Positions 34,623 to 45,130 of a stretch of 56,385 nt of DNA are shown here, piece after piece (the first letter of the stretch is position 1; every line of letters begins with the position of its first letter). A program made the position numbers and the translations under genes. Below the pieces are notes generated by a model that did not search any database, was not told the DNA's origin, and saw only the letters and a list, made by a program, of their open reading frames with translations. Where the stretch lies: assembly GCA_035690495.1 (NCBI GenBank), contig DASSKK010000064.1:1-56385 (forward strand), read 5' to 3'. Source of the stretch: DASSKK01 sp035690495 (GTDB lineage: Bacteria; Actinomycetota; Actinomycetes; Propionibacteriales; Nocardioidaceae).

Positions 34623-35690
34623 GTGAAGGTGACCCAGACCGGGGTCGGCGGGCTCAGCCTGCGGGTGCACGCTGCCCTGCGCGGTCTGTCGCCGGGCTAC
34701 TTCGCGCTGGTGATGGCCACGGGGATCGTCTCGATCGGGCTGAACCTCACGGGCTTCGCGGTCCTCTCCGAGGCGCTGATGGTGGTCACCGCGGTCGCGT
34801 TCGTGATCCTGCTGCTGCTCACCGGCTGGCGGTTCGTCTCCCACCGACACGAGCTGGTCGAGGACTTCACCCACCCGCTGCGGGGTTTCGGCTTCTACAC
34901 CTTCGTGGCGGCCGCGAACGTGCTCGGCGCGCGACTGGTCGCCGCCGGGCATCCGGTCGCGGCGGCGGTCCTGCTCGGGGTCTCGGCCGTGCTGTGGCTG
35001 GCGCGCGGGTACGCCGTGCCGTGGACCACGCACCTCGGCCGTGGCGAGCACCCCATCGTCGCGGCCGCCAACGGCACCTGGTTCATGTGGGCGGTCTCCG
35101 GCCAGTCGATCGCAGTGGCGGCCGCCGCCCTCGACGATGTGTGGCCGTCCTCGGGGCTGGCGCTGCTGGCCGTGGTGGCGTGGTCGCTCGGCGTGTTCTT
35201 GTACCTCGTGGACGGCGTGTTCGTGGCGATGCGGCTGCTCGCCTACGACTTCTCCGCCCAGGACCTCACCCCGCCGTACTGGGTCGCGGCCGGCGCCGCG
35301 GCGATCACGGTCCTGGCCGGGGCCCGGGTGGTCGACATGGCCCAGGGTCCGGTGGTCACCTCGGTGGCGACGGTGATCGGCGGCTCCAGCCTGGTGATGT
35401 GGGCGGTCGCCAGCTGGCTGCTGCCCGGTCTGTTCGCAATGGGCTGGTGGCGGCACGTCACCCACCGGATCCCGTTGCGCTACGACGCGAACCTGTGGTG
35501 CATCGTCTTCCCGCTCGGGATGTACGCCGTGGCAAGCAGCTACCTGGCCCAGGCCGACTCGCTGCCGTTCCTCGGCGAGCTCGGCTCGGTGTGGATCTGG
35601 GTCGCGTTCGCCGCGTGGCTGCTCGCGATCGGTGGCATGGTCGTGCACGTCGCGGTCGACGTCCTGATGCCTCCCGTCACCGCGCGGTGA
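34623..35690 (+). CDS. TDT/SLAC1-family (TehA-like) transporter
   Basis: 355 residues from a GTG. About ten membrane helices are visible. The opening LRGLSPGYFALVMATGIVSIGLNL is the TehA/SLAC1/C4-dicarboxylate transporter signature, and the protein ends ALAGVVV-like with AWLLAIGGMVVHVAVDVL. These proteins conduct anions such as malate, nitrate or sulfite, or confer tellurite tolerance. Nothing in the neighbours (SNF2 helicase, VapBC) indicates which. Its stop lies one base before the convergent vapC stop. Confidence 0.85.
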   Translation: MKVTQTGVGGLSLRVHAALRGLSPGYFALVMATGIVSIGLNLTGFAVLSEALMVVTAVAFVILLLLTGWRFVSHRHELVEDFTHPLRGFGFYTFVAAANVLGARLVAAGHPVAAAVLLGVSAVLWLARGYAVPWTTHLGRGEHPIVAAANGTWFMWAVSGQSIAVAAAALDDVWPSSGLALLAVVAWSLGVFLYLVDGVFVAMRLLAYDFSAQDLTPPYWVAAGAAAITVLAGARVVDMAQGPVVTSVATVIGGSSLVMWAVASWLLPGLFAMGWWRHVTHRIPLRYDANLWCIVFPLGMYAVASSYLAQADSLPFLGELGSVWIWVAFAAWLLAIGGMVVHVAVDVLMPPVTAR

Positions 35691-35691
35691 G

Positions 35692-36120
35692 TTACAGGAC
35701 ATGCAGATGCGCGCTGCTCGCGCCCTTGACCGCGGAGAGAGGCACTGACTCGTCGTAGGTGACGAACGTTCCTTTGTTCGCCACGGCCAGGGCCAGAAGA
35801 TATGCGTCGGTGACCTGGCGCGGACCGAGCAGGCGGCTACGGTCCACGGTGTCCCCGTCGAGGATACTGATCTGACAGGGCCAGAACTCGTGATGCTCGG
35901 TCTCGCACGCCGATGCGAGGAGGGCGACGGCCTGCGCAGTCGGGATCGGGCTCGGATAGCGCGGCTGACTGAGGATGCGCACGAAGCCGTTCTGCGTGAG
36001 TGCGCATGAGGCCCAGCCGGACCCGACATGCGCGTCCCACCACTCATGCGTGCGCTGATGATCGACGTGGTCGGCATCGAGCAGCGCGAGCAGGACGTTG
36101 ACGTCGAGCAGATGTCTCAT
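35692..36120 (-). CDS. VapC-like PIN-domain toxin
   Basis: 142 residues from ATG 36120, which overlaps the antitoxin stop by 4 bp. A PIN nuclease: LLDVNVLLALLDADHVDH carries the first acidic residue (Asp6), LTQNGFVRILSQP is the PIN-type second segment, VTDAYLLALAVANKG carries the third acidic site and FVTYDES the last. It should be a Mg-dependent RNase, neutralised by the adjacent ribbon-helix-helix protein. The frame extends upstream to 36357, but that part is antisense to coding sequence or overlaps the antitoxin and is not used. Confidence 0.88.
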   Translation of the reverse strand: MRHLLDVNVLLALLDADHVDHQRTHEWWDAHVGSGWASCALTQNGFVRILSQPRYPSPIPTAQAVALLASACETEHHEFWPCQISILDGDTVDRSRLLGPRQVTDAYLLALAVANKGTFVTYDESVPLSAVKGASSAHLHVL

Positions 36121-36353
36121 TCGGGCTCGTCTTCCCGCAGACGGTCGATGAGGGCGTTGGAGACCGCCGGACCACGATGAGGCAGCGGCTGGAATCCGTG
36201 ACGGCCCGGCGTCCGTGCGGGTCGGCCGTGCTGTGCGGTCAGGGCCTGCCGTGCGAGGTCGGACAGCACGGCCCCGGCCGTGGACTTCTCTCTCCGAGCC
36301 CGCTCCTGTACCGCGAGCAGGACGTCCTCGTCGAGGTTGACAGTGGTGCGCAT
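36117..36353 (-). CDS. VapB-like ribbon-helix-helix antitoxin
   Basis: 78 residues. The N-terminal MRTTVNLDEDVLLAVQERAR is a classic RHH DNA-binding strand-helix, followed by EKSTAGAVLSDLARQAL. The C-terminal half (HGFQPLPHRGPAVSNALIDRLREDE) is the unstructured toxin-binding part. It precedes vapC with a 4-bp overlap, the standard order. It probably represses its own promoter at the palindrome 36359-36374, 6 bp upstream of the start codon. Confidence 0.88.
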   Translation of the reverse strand: MRTTVNLDEDVLLAVQERARREKSTAGAVLSDLARQALTAQHGRPARTPGRHGFQPLPHRGPAVSNALIDRLREDEPE

Positions 36354-36358
36354 GCACC

Positions 36359-36374
36359 TGATGCTATCGCATCA
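36359..36374. promoter_or_regulatory. Palindromic operator of the vapBC operon
   Basis: TGATGC-TATC-GCATCA is a perfect 6-4-6 inverted repeat ending 6 bases from the vapB start. It overlaps the stop codon of the aconitase gene (36372-36374), so the toxin-antitoxin promoter lies in the end of acn. Confidence 0.6.
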
Positions 36375-38351
36375 ACTTTGTCGCAGATGGGGGATGAGGC
36401 CGCCGGCGAGCAGCATCTCCACCTGGCGCGGCGACAACCGGTGCCGCACGGCGTACTCGTCGCCCTTGTCGAGATTGCGGACGGTGAGCTCCTGGCCGGA
36501 GGCGACCGCGTCGCGCAGGTCGCCGATCGACAGCGTGTCGCCGGTGTCGATGCGGTCGTAGTCGGCCGGGTCGACGAACTCCACCGCGAGGATGCCGAAG
36601 TTGGCCAGGTTCTGCCAGTGGATGCGCGCGTAGGACTTCGCGAGCACCGCACGCAGCCCGAGGTAGCGGGGCACGATCGCGGCGTGCTCGCGCGAGGAGC
36701 CCTGGCCGTAGTTCTCCCCGCCCACGATCAGGTGACCGCTGTCGTCCTTGGTCTTCAGCGTGCGCTCGGGATAGCTCTCGTCCTCGGGACCGAATGCGAA
36801 CTCGGCGAGCTTGGGGATGTTGCTGCGGTAGGGCAGCGCCCTCGAGCCGGCCGGCATGATCGTGTCGGTGGAGATGTCGTCCCCGACCTTGATCGCCACC
36901 GGTGCCTCGATCCGGTCCGGCAGCGGCTCGAACTCGGGCAGGTCGGCGATGTTGTCGCCCTTGACCAGCTCCAGCTTCGCGGCCTCCTCGGGCGGAGGCG
37001 GCTCCTCCAGCATCGCGACGTTGACGCTGGCGTTGACCGGCAGCTCGATGGTCGGGTAGGTCAGGTTGTCGATCCGGTCCGGCAGCGTGCGCGGGTCGGT
37101 GATCTCGCCGGTGAGCGCCGCCGCAGCCGCCGTCTCGGGCGAGCACAGGTAGACCTTGTCGTCGGCGGTCCCCGAGCGGCCGGGGAAGTTGCGCGGCATC
37201 GTGCGCAGGCTGTTGCCCCAGCTGGTCGGCGCCTGACCCATCCCGATGCACCCCATGCAGCCGGACTGGTGCAGCCGGGCGCCGGCGCCGATCAGATCGA
37301 AGGTCGCGCCCATCTTGGTCAGGTCCTGCAGGATCTGCCGCGAGGTCGGGTTCACGTCGAAGGAGACCTGCGGGGCGGTCTGGCGCCCCTTCACGATCGC
37401 GGCCGCCATGGCGAAGTCCCGCAGCCCGGGGTTGGCCGAGGAGCCGATCACGACCTGCTCGACCGGCCGGCCGGCGACCTCGGCGACGGGCACGACGTTC
37501 CCCGGCGAGCTGGGCAGCGCGATCAGCGGCTCGACCGCGGCCAGGTCGATCGTCTCGGTCACGTCATACTCGGCGTCCGGGTCGGCCAGGAGCTCGGTGA
37601 ACGCGTCCTCGCGGGCCTCGCGCCGCAGGAAGTCGCGGACCGCGTCGTCGGCGGGGAAGACCGTCGTGGTGGCACCGAGCTCGGCGCCCATGTTGGCGAT
37701 CACGTGCCGGTCCATCGCCGACAGGCTGGCCAGCCCGGGGCCGTGGTACTCGATGATCCGGTTCACGCCGCCCTTCACGCCGTGCCGGCGCAGCATCTCC
37801 AAGATGACGTCCTTGGCGCTCACCCACGGCTTCAGCTCGTTGGTCAGCCGGACCCCCCAGATCTGCGGCATCTGCAGGTAGACCGGCTCACCGGCGATCG
37901 CACGGGCCACCTCGATGCCGCCGACGCCGATCGCGAGCATGCCCAGCGACCCGGCGGCGGGCGTGTGGGAGTCGCTGCCCACCATGGTCTTGCCGGGTAC
38001 GCCGAAGCGCTGCATGTGGGTGGGGTGGGATACGCCGTTTCCGGGCTTGGAGTACCAGATCCCGAAGCGGCGGCACGCCGACCGGAGGAAGTCGTGGTCC
38101 TCGGCGTTCTGGCTGCCGGACTGCAGCAGGTTGTGGTCGACGTACTGCACCGACACCTCGGTCTTCGCGCGGTCCAGGCCCATCGCCTCGAGCTCCAGCA
38201 TCACCATGGTGCCGGTAGCGTCCTGGGTGAGGGTCTGGTCGATGCGCAGCCCGATCTCGGTGCCCGGGCTCATCTCCCCGCGCCGTCCTGAGCCTGTCGA
38301 AGGGTCGACCAGGTGGTCGGCGATCAGCTTCTGCGCGACGTTGTGTCCCAT
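36372..38351 (-). CDS. Aconitate hydratase (Aquifex/IRP-like short type)
   Basis: 659 residues from ATG 38351. It interconverts citrate and isocitrate with a [4Fe-4S] cluster. Family marks: LRIDQTLTQDATGTM, VGSDSHTPAAGSLGMLAIGVGG, the cysteine pair SGCMGCIGMGQAPTS (Cys365, Cys368), NFPGRSG and the swivel domain NYGQGSSREHAA. At the place of the usual GSCTN cluster cysteine the sequence is VIGSSANPG, with Ser304 in place of Cys. The length fits the ~650-residue Aquifex-type proteins, not the 890-residue AcnA. Residues 17-24 (PSTGSGRR) come from a dispersed-repeat insertion between HLV and MSPGTEIGL. The partner genes of the TCA cycle are not nearby. Confidence 0.9.
   Translation of the reverse strand: MGHNVAQKLIADHLVDPSTGSGRRGEMSPGTEIGLRIDQTLTQDATGTMVMLELEAMGLDRAKTEVSVQYVDHNLLQSGSQNAEDHDFLRSACRRFGIWYSKPGNGVSHPTHMQRFGVPGKTMVGSDSHTPAAGSLGMLAIGVGGIEVARAIAGEPVYLQMPQIWGVRLTNELKPWVSAKDVILEMLRRHGVKGGVNRIIEYHGPGLASLSAMDRHVIANMGAELGATTTVFPADDAVRDFLRREAREDAFTELLADPDAEYDVTETIDLAAVEPLIALPSSPGNVVPVAEVAGRPVEQVVIGSSANPGLRDFAMAAAIVKGRQTAPQVSFDVNPTSRQILQDLTKMGATFDLIGAGARLHQSGCMGCIGMGQAPTSWGNSLRTMPRNFPGRSGTADDKVYLCSPETAAAAALTGEITDPRTLPDRIDNLTYPTIELPVNASVNVAMLEEPPPPEEAAKLELVKGDNIADLPEFEPLPDRIEAPVAIKVGDDISTDTIMPAGSRALPYRSNIPKLAEFAFGPEDESYPERTLKTKDDSGHLIVGGENYGQGSSREHAAIVPRYLGLRAVLAKSYARIHWQNLANFGILAVEFVDPADYDRIDTGDTLSIGDLRDAVASGQELTVRNLDKGDEYAVRHRLSPRQVEMLLAGGLIPHLRQS
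38284..38310. repeat. Dispersed repeat A-related copy inside the aconitase gene
   Basis: On the minus strand the sequence reads GGTCGACCCTTCGACAGG and then CTCAGGAC. It shares the 11-base core TCGACAGGCTC with the other copies. It encodes an in-frame D-P-S-T-G-S-G insertion near the N-terminus. Confidence 0.65.
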
Positions 38352-38403
38352 GCTGCAGTTGTACCCGCTGCGCCGGTTCCGACGCATGGCACGGGGGCGG
38401 GGC

Positions 38404-39342
38404 TCAGCCGACCCGGGGGATCACCTGCTCGGCGACGAGGTCGAGGTGGTCCAGGTCGGACAGGTCGAGCATCTGCAGGTAGAAGCGACTCGCGCCGGCC
38501 TCGGCGTACCGGCCGAGGGTGTCGACCAGCTCCCCGGGCGTGCCGGCCAGTCCGTGCTCGCGCAGCTCGTCGGGTCCGCGCCCGATCGCGGCGGCGCGGC
38601 GGGCGACCTCCTCGTCGTCGCGGCCGCAGCACAGCACGAGTGCGTTGGAGAACGTCATCGAGGCCGGGTCGCGGCCGGCCTGCCGGCACGCCTCGCGCAC
38701 GCGCTCGAACTGCTCGGCGCTGAACTCCGCGGACTCGAAGGGGATGTTGAACTCGTCGGCGAACCGGGCGGCGAGCGCGGGGGTGCGCCGCCGGCCCTTG
38801 CCGCCGATGATCACCGGCGGACGCGGCTGCTGCACCGGCTTGGGCAGTGCGGGGGAGTCGGCGACCGGGTAGTGCGCGCCCGGGAAGGAGAACTTCTCGC
38901 CGGCCGGGGTCGTCCACAGCCCGGTGAGCACCTCCAGCGACTCCTCGAGCCGGTCGAAGCGCTCGGAGGCGTCGGGGAACTCGATGCCGTAGGCACGGTG
39001 CTCCGCCTCGAACCAGCCGGCGCCGATGCCGATCTCGACCCGGCCGCCGCTCATCTGGTCGACCTGGGCCACGCTGATCGCCAACGGCCCGGGCAGCCGG
39101 AACGTCGCGGACGTCATCAGCGTGCCCAGGCGGATCGCGGACGTGTCGCGGGCCAGCCCCGCCAGCGTGGTCCAGGCGTCGGTCGGGCCGGGGAGGCCGT
39201 CGGTCCCCATCGCCAGGTAGTGGTCGGAGCGGAAGAACGCCGAGAAGCCGAGCTGTTCGGCGCGCCGCGCCACGGCGAGCAGGTCGTCGTACGTCGCGCC
39301 CTGCTGGGGTTCGGTGAACACGCGCAGATCCATCGGGTCCAT
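38404..39342 (-). CDS. LLM-class F420-dependent oxidoreductase
   Basis: 312 residues; a second ATG lies at 39333. The bacterial luciferase-like TIM barrel is clear: GFSAFFRSDHYLAMG, GTLMTSATFRLPGPLAISVAQVDQMSGGR, GIGAGWFEAEHRAYGIEFP and PVIIGGKGRRRTPALAARFADEFN. The actinobacterial context and the family style suggest cofactor F420, although FMN cannot be excluded. The reaction is unknown. Divergent from the PEBP lipoprotein gene 49 bp away, and 52 bp downstream of acn on the same strand direction. Confidence 0.87.
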   Translation of the reverse strand: MDPMDLRVFTEPQQGATYDDLLAVARRAEQLGFSAFFRSDHYLAMGTDGLPGPTDAWTTLAGLARDTSAIRLGTLMTSATFRLPGPLAISVAQVDQMSGGRVEIGIGAGWFEAEHRAYGIEFPDASERFDRLEESLEVLTGLWTTPAGEKFSFPGAHYPVADSPALPKPVQQPRPPVIIGGKGRRRTPALAARFADEFNIPFESAEFSAEQFERVREACRQAGRDPASMTFSNALVLCCGRDDEEVARRAAAIGRGPDELREHGLAGTPGELVDTLGRYAEAGASRFYLQMLDLSDLDHLDLVAEQVIPRVG

Positions 39343-39391
39343 GGCCCCACCGTAGTGGGCGTGCGCGTGCTCGGGATGGCACGCTTACGCC

Positions 39392-39952
39392 ATGAAAGCG
39401 GCAGCCGCCGTGCTGGCGGGCGGGGCAGGCCTTGCCGTTCTGGCCACGGTGTCCTCGTGCGCCGGCGTCGGCGACGGTGCTCCCAGTCCGGACGTGGCGG
39501 ACTCCCTGCGGGTGACCAGCCCTGCGTTCACGCCCGGTGGCCGGCTGCCGGCCCGCTACAGCTGTGACGGGGCAGCGGTCTCGCCCCCGTTGTCCTGGAC
39601 GGGCGCACCCTCGGACACCCGGGGGTTCGCGGTGGTCGTCGACGACCCGAACGCACCGGGCGGCACGTTCGTGCACTGGGTCCTGCTGAACGTCCCGGCG
39701 GACGTCACGTCGGTCTCCACCGGTTCGGTCCCGGAGGGGGCGGTGCAGGCACGCAACACGCTCAGCCGGACGTCGTACTTCGCGCCGTGCCCACCGGACG
39801 ACGGCGTCCACCACTACCGGTTCACCGTCTACGCGCTCGGCAAGCCGGTCCGGCTCGGCCCGCAGCCGGACCTGACCGACGCGCTCGCCGCGATCTCCCA
39901 CGACGCGCTGGCGCAGGGAAGGATCGTGGCCACCTACCGGCGCAGCGGCTGA
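39392..39952 (+). CDS. YbhB/YbcL-family (PEBP-like) lipoprotein
   Basis: 186 residues. The N-terminus is a lipoprotein signal (AAVLAGGAGLAVLATV, then SSC with Cys23). The PEBP domain is marked by LPARYSCDGAAVSPPLSWTGAP, AVVVDDPNAPGGTFVHWVLLNVP and VHHYRFTVYALGKPV. The bacterial YbhB proteins resemble phosphatidylethanolamine-binding/Raf kinase inhibitor proteins, but their bacterial function is unclear. Here it is anchored outside the membrane. Converges on the UbiA-like gene 4 bp away. Confidence 0.9.
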   Translation: MKAAAAVLAGGAGLAVLATVSSCAGVGDGAPSPDVADSLRVTSPAFTPGGRLPARYSCDGAAVSPPLSWTGAPSDTRGFAVVVDDPNAPGGTFVHWVLLNVPADVTSVSTGSVPEGAVQARNTLSRTSYFAPCPPDDGVHHYRFTVYALGKPVRLGPQPDLTDALAAISHDALAQGRIVATYRRSG

Positions 39953-39956
39953 ACGC

Positions 39957-40709
39957 TCACGAGCCGGCGAGCAGCGCGGCGACCGCGACCAGCGGCACCG
40001 CCCAGGACAGAGCGCGCAGCGCCCCCTCGGCGGGGGCCAGCAGGAAGGCGCGGTCGACGGGGGCCACCGACCCGTCGTCGGACGTCACGGTGCCCTCGAC
40101 GGCGAACGTGCGCCGACGCAGTCGCCGGGCCGGCGTGCTCAGCGCCCGCTGTGCCGCCGACGTGCCTACGCCGGTGAGTACGGCGCACGCTGCCGCCACG
40201 ATGTCTCTGGCGTGGAACGGCGGGGACTGGGCGAGGTAGCCGACCGCGACGGGGAACCCGCCCCAGGCGAGCGCGAAGGCGGCGTCGGTGTGCAGCCGGC
40301 CGCCGAACAGCTCGAGGTTGTACCCGACCACCAGCATCACGCCGATCGGCACCGCGACCAGCACCGGCCAGTTCACCGGCGAGGGCCAGAAGAACACCCC
40401 GATGATCCCGATCACGACTGCCCCGGCCAGCGCCAGCACCCCGACGGAGCGAAGCGCACCGTCGCTGATCGACGTGCCGAGCGGCCGTCCGGTGAGCTCG
40501 TCGAGGGCGTGGGCGGACACCCCGAGGGCGAGGAAGAACGCCGCGAGGCCCAGCCCGAGAGAGGCCCAGTCCCGGGCCGGCGCCATCGCCGCGCCGAGCA
40601 CCACGTAGGACAGATGCCAGACCGTGTACGGCGGGTGCAGCAGCGTCCACCAGTCGGCCAGCGGACCGCCCCGTCGCGCGTAGAAGGCCGCGGCGGGCGA
40701 CTCACTCAC
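39957..40709 (-). CDS. UbiA-like integral membrane protein
   Basis: 250 residues, ATG 40709 overlapping the upstream methyltransferase stop by 8 bp. About seven hydrophobic segments are visible. The first loop SAHALDELTGRPLG recalls the Asp-rich prenyl-diphosphate loop of UbiA-type prenyltransferases, but a complete NDxxDxxxD motif is missing and the second (around GGRLHTDAAFALAWGG) is weak. It may therefore be a distant UbiA relative or an unrelated membrane protein. Coupling to a UbiE/COQ5-like methyltransferase suggests work on an isoprenoid quinone-like compound; that is inference. Confidence 0.55.
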   Translation of the reverse strand: MSESPAAAFYARRGGPLADWWTLLHPPYTVWHLSYVVLGAAMAPARDWASLGLGLAAFFLALGVSAHALDELTGRPLGTSISDGALRSVGVLALAGAVVIGIIGVFFWPSPVNWPVLVAVPIGVMLVVGYNLELFGGRLHTDAAFALAWGGFPVAVGYLAQSPPFHARDIVAAACAVLTGVGTSAAQRALSTPARRLRRRTFAVEGTVTSDDGSVAPVDRAFLLAPAEGALRALSWAVPLVAVAALLAGS

Positions 40710-41442
40710 GCCGCCTGCCCCACATCACCAGTCCGCCGCCGAGGCTCATCCTCCGCATGTGCACGTCGTCGATGCCGGCCGCGTCCCACATCAGCACGTG
40801 GTCCTCGACGGGGTGAGCCCGGTAGTGCTGCTCGATCGACGGGCCGAGGAACCGGCCGACCCGCGCCCACTCGGGCCCTCCGGTGAGCAGGCCGGCAGCG
40901 GGCAGGAACGCGCGCGTGTAGACGCGCCACGCCGGCAGCCACACCGGCCGCGGCGGCACCGCGAACTCCAGGCTGGAGACAACGCCGCCCGGCCGGACCA
41001 CCCGCGCCAGCTCCCTCAGCGTCGCGGCGGGATCGCTCACGTAGCGGAGCAGGTAGGTGAACGTCAGCGCGTCGAACGTGGCGTCGCCGAACGGCAGCTG
41101 TTCGGCGCGGCCGCAGGCCAGGTCGACCCTGGGGTGGAAGCGGGCGCGCCGGGCCCCCATGCGGAGCATCTGCTCGGTGAGGTCGACCCCGACGACGTGC
41201 GCCCGGGTGCGCTCGGTCAGCTGCATGGCCACTCCGGCCGTGCCGGTCGCCACGTCGAGCACCAGCGTCGGCGCCGCGGCGACGACGGGGTCGACCATGG
41301 CACCCCGCCAGCGCCGGTTCTGCCCGAACGACAGCAGCTCCTCGAGCGTGTCGTAGCGCCGCGGCAGCCCGTCGAACAGATCCTGAGCGAACGCGTTCGG
41401 CTCCGCGCGTGAGCGACCCATCGCCCGACTCACCGCACCCAT
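40702..41442 (-). CDS. UbiE/MenG-like SAM-dependent methyltransferase
   Basis: 246 residues from ATG 41442; ATG 41421 has the better ribosome site (GGTGAG). The UbiE signature is visible: LFDGLPRRYDTLEELLSFGQNRRWR, motif I VLDVATGTAGVA, HVVGVDLTEQMLRMG, DLACGRAEQLPF and ALTFTYLLRYVSDPAATLRELARVVRPGG. UbiE/MenG methylate (demethyl)menaquinone; whether this is the housekeeping MenG or a paralogue cannot be told from the window. It forms an operon with the membrane protein downstream and is divergent from the Y-family polymerase gene across the paired-palindrome region. Confidence 0.82.
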   Translation of the reverse strand: MGAVSRAMGRSRAEPNAFAQDLFDGLPRRYDTLEELLSFGQNRRWRGAMVDPVVAAAPTLVLDVATGTAGVAMQLTERTRAHVVGVDLTEQMLRMGARRARFHPRVDLACGRAEQLPFGDATFDALTFTYLLRYVSDPAATLRELARVVRPGGVVSSLEFAVPPRPVWLPAWRVYTRAFLPAAGLLTGGPEWARVGRFLGPSIEQHYRAHPVEDHVLMWDAAGIDDVHMRRMSLGGGLVMWGRRRE

Positions 41443-41483
41443 GCGGCCACGCTACCCGCGCCAGCCCCGGGCTCAGGACCGCG

Positions 41484-41564
41484 GTCGCAATCGTTCACGT
41501 GACCGGTTGCGACGTCGCCAACCGCTCAGGTCAGGTCACAACCGGTCACTTGACCCGTTGTGAA
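41484..41564. promoter_or_regulatory. Paired palindrome element, locus 1 (upstream of dinB)
   Basis: Two imperfect inverted repeats of 30 bases (41484-41513, arms matching 12 of 14 around a 2-base centre, and 41535-41564, inner arms TCACAACCGGTCA / TGACCCGTTGTGA matching 12 of 13). The centres are 51 bp apart. The same arrangement recurs at 48661-48741. It fills most of the 172 bp between divergent genes. Confidence 0.75.
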
Positions 41565-41614
41565 ACGTCCGGGTTCCCGCGCATCCCGAGCGGTTGCCCG
41601 TGCAAGGCTGAGAC

Positions 41615-42646
41615 GTGCCGACTTCCTGGGTGCTGCACGTCGACCTCGACGAGTTCCTCGCCGCGGTGGAGGTGCTGCGGAACCCCGCGCTGGCGGGCAA
41701 GCCGGTGGTCGTCGGCGGCCGCGGCGACCCCACCGAGCGGGGCGTGGTGTCCACCGCCTCCTACGAGGCCAGGAAGTACGGCGTGCGCAGCGGGATGCCG
41801 CTGCGCACCGCGGCGAACCGCTGCCCGGAGGCGGTGTTCCTGCCGGTCGACAAGCCCACCTACGAGGAGGCGTCCGCACGCGTCATGCACACGCTGCGCT
41901 CCTTCGGGGTCCCCGTCGAGGTGCTCGGCTGGGACGAGGCGTTCGTCGCGGTGAGCACCGACGACCCACAGAGCTTCGCGCACGACGTACAGCGTGCCGT
42001 GCTGGAGCGCACCGGACTGCACTGCTCGGTCGGGATCGGGGACACGAAGGTCCGGGCCAAGATCGCCACCGATCTCGGCAAGCCGCGCGGCACGTTCCGG
42101 CTCACCGAGGAGAACTGGTTCGCGGTGATGGGCGACCGGCCCACGGACGCCCTGTGGGGCATCGGTGCCAAGACCGCCCGGCGGCTGGCCGGCCTCGGCA
42201 TCCACACGGTCGTCGAGCTGGCCGAGACACCCGCCCAGCGGCTCGCGGAGGCGATCGGGCCGCGGATGGGTCCGTGGTACCGGCGGCTGGGCCGCGGCGC
42301 GGACACGTCTCCGGTCGACCCGACGCCGTACGTCCCCCTCGGCCACGGCAGGGAGACGACGTTCCAGACCAATCTCGTCGACTGGGCGGACGTGGCCACG
42401 GAGGCCGCAAGGCTGACCTCGCAGGTCCTCGACGACATCCGGGCCGAGGGCAGACGTGCCGTGCGGGTCGGGGTGAAGCTGCGCTACGCGCCGTTCGAGA
42501 CACGCACCCGGAGCCTGACCCTGCCCACGCCGACGTTCGACGAGAAGGAGCTCTCGGAGGCGGTGCTCGACCTGCTGGGGAGGTTCGACTCGGCAAGGGC
42601 GGTGCGACTCCTCGGGGTGCGCCTGGAGATGGAGCCACCGGCCTGA
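41615..42646 (+). CDS. Y-family DNA polymerase, DinB2-like
   Basis: 343 residues from a GTG after AAGG. The palm motif is WVLHVDLDEFLAAVEV and the second acidic pair is VLGWDEAFV (Asp107, Glu108); Asp10 completes the triad. The steric-gate position, Phe or Tyr in most Y-family enzymes, is Leu15. This matches mycobacterial DinB2 (also Leu), known to use ribonucleotides readily. The thumb/HhH segment LWGIGAKTARRLAGLGI and the little-finger domain follow. No beta-clamp motif is obvious at the short C-terminus (RLEMEPPA). It probably works in error-prone repair or stress. Confidence 0.9.
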   Translation: MPTSWVLHVDLDEFLAAVEVLRNPALAGKPVVVGGRGDPTERGVVSTASYEARKYGVRSGMPLRTAANRCPEAVFLPVDKPTYEEASARVMHTLRSFGVPVEVLGWDEAFVAVSTDDPQSFAHDVQRAVLERTGLHCSVGIGDTKVRAKIATDLGKPRGTFRLTEENWFAVMGDRPTDALWGIGAKTARRLAGLGIHTVVELAETPAQRLAEAIGPRMGPWYRRLGRGADTSPVDPTPYVPLGHGRETTFQTNLVDWADVATEAARLTSQVLDDIRAEGRRAVRVGVKLRYAPFETRTRSLTLPTPTFDEKELSEAVLDLLGRFDSARAVRLLGVRLEMEPPA

Positions 42647-42670
42647 GCGCGTCGCTGCTAGCCTCGCCCG

Positions 42671-45126
<2,456 letters not shown>

Positions 45127-45130
<4 letters not shown>

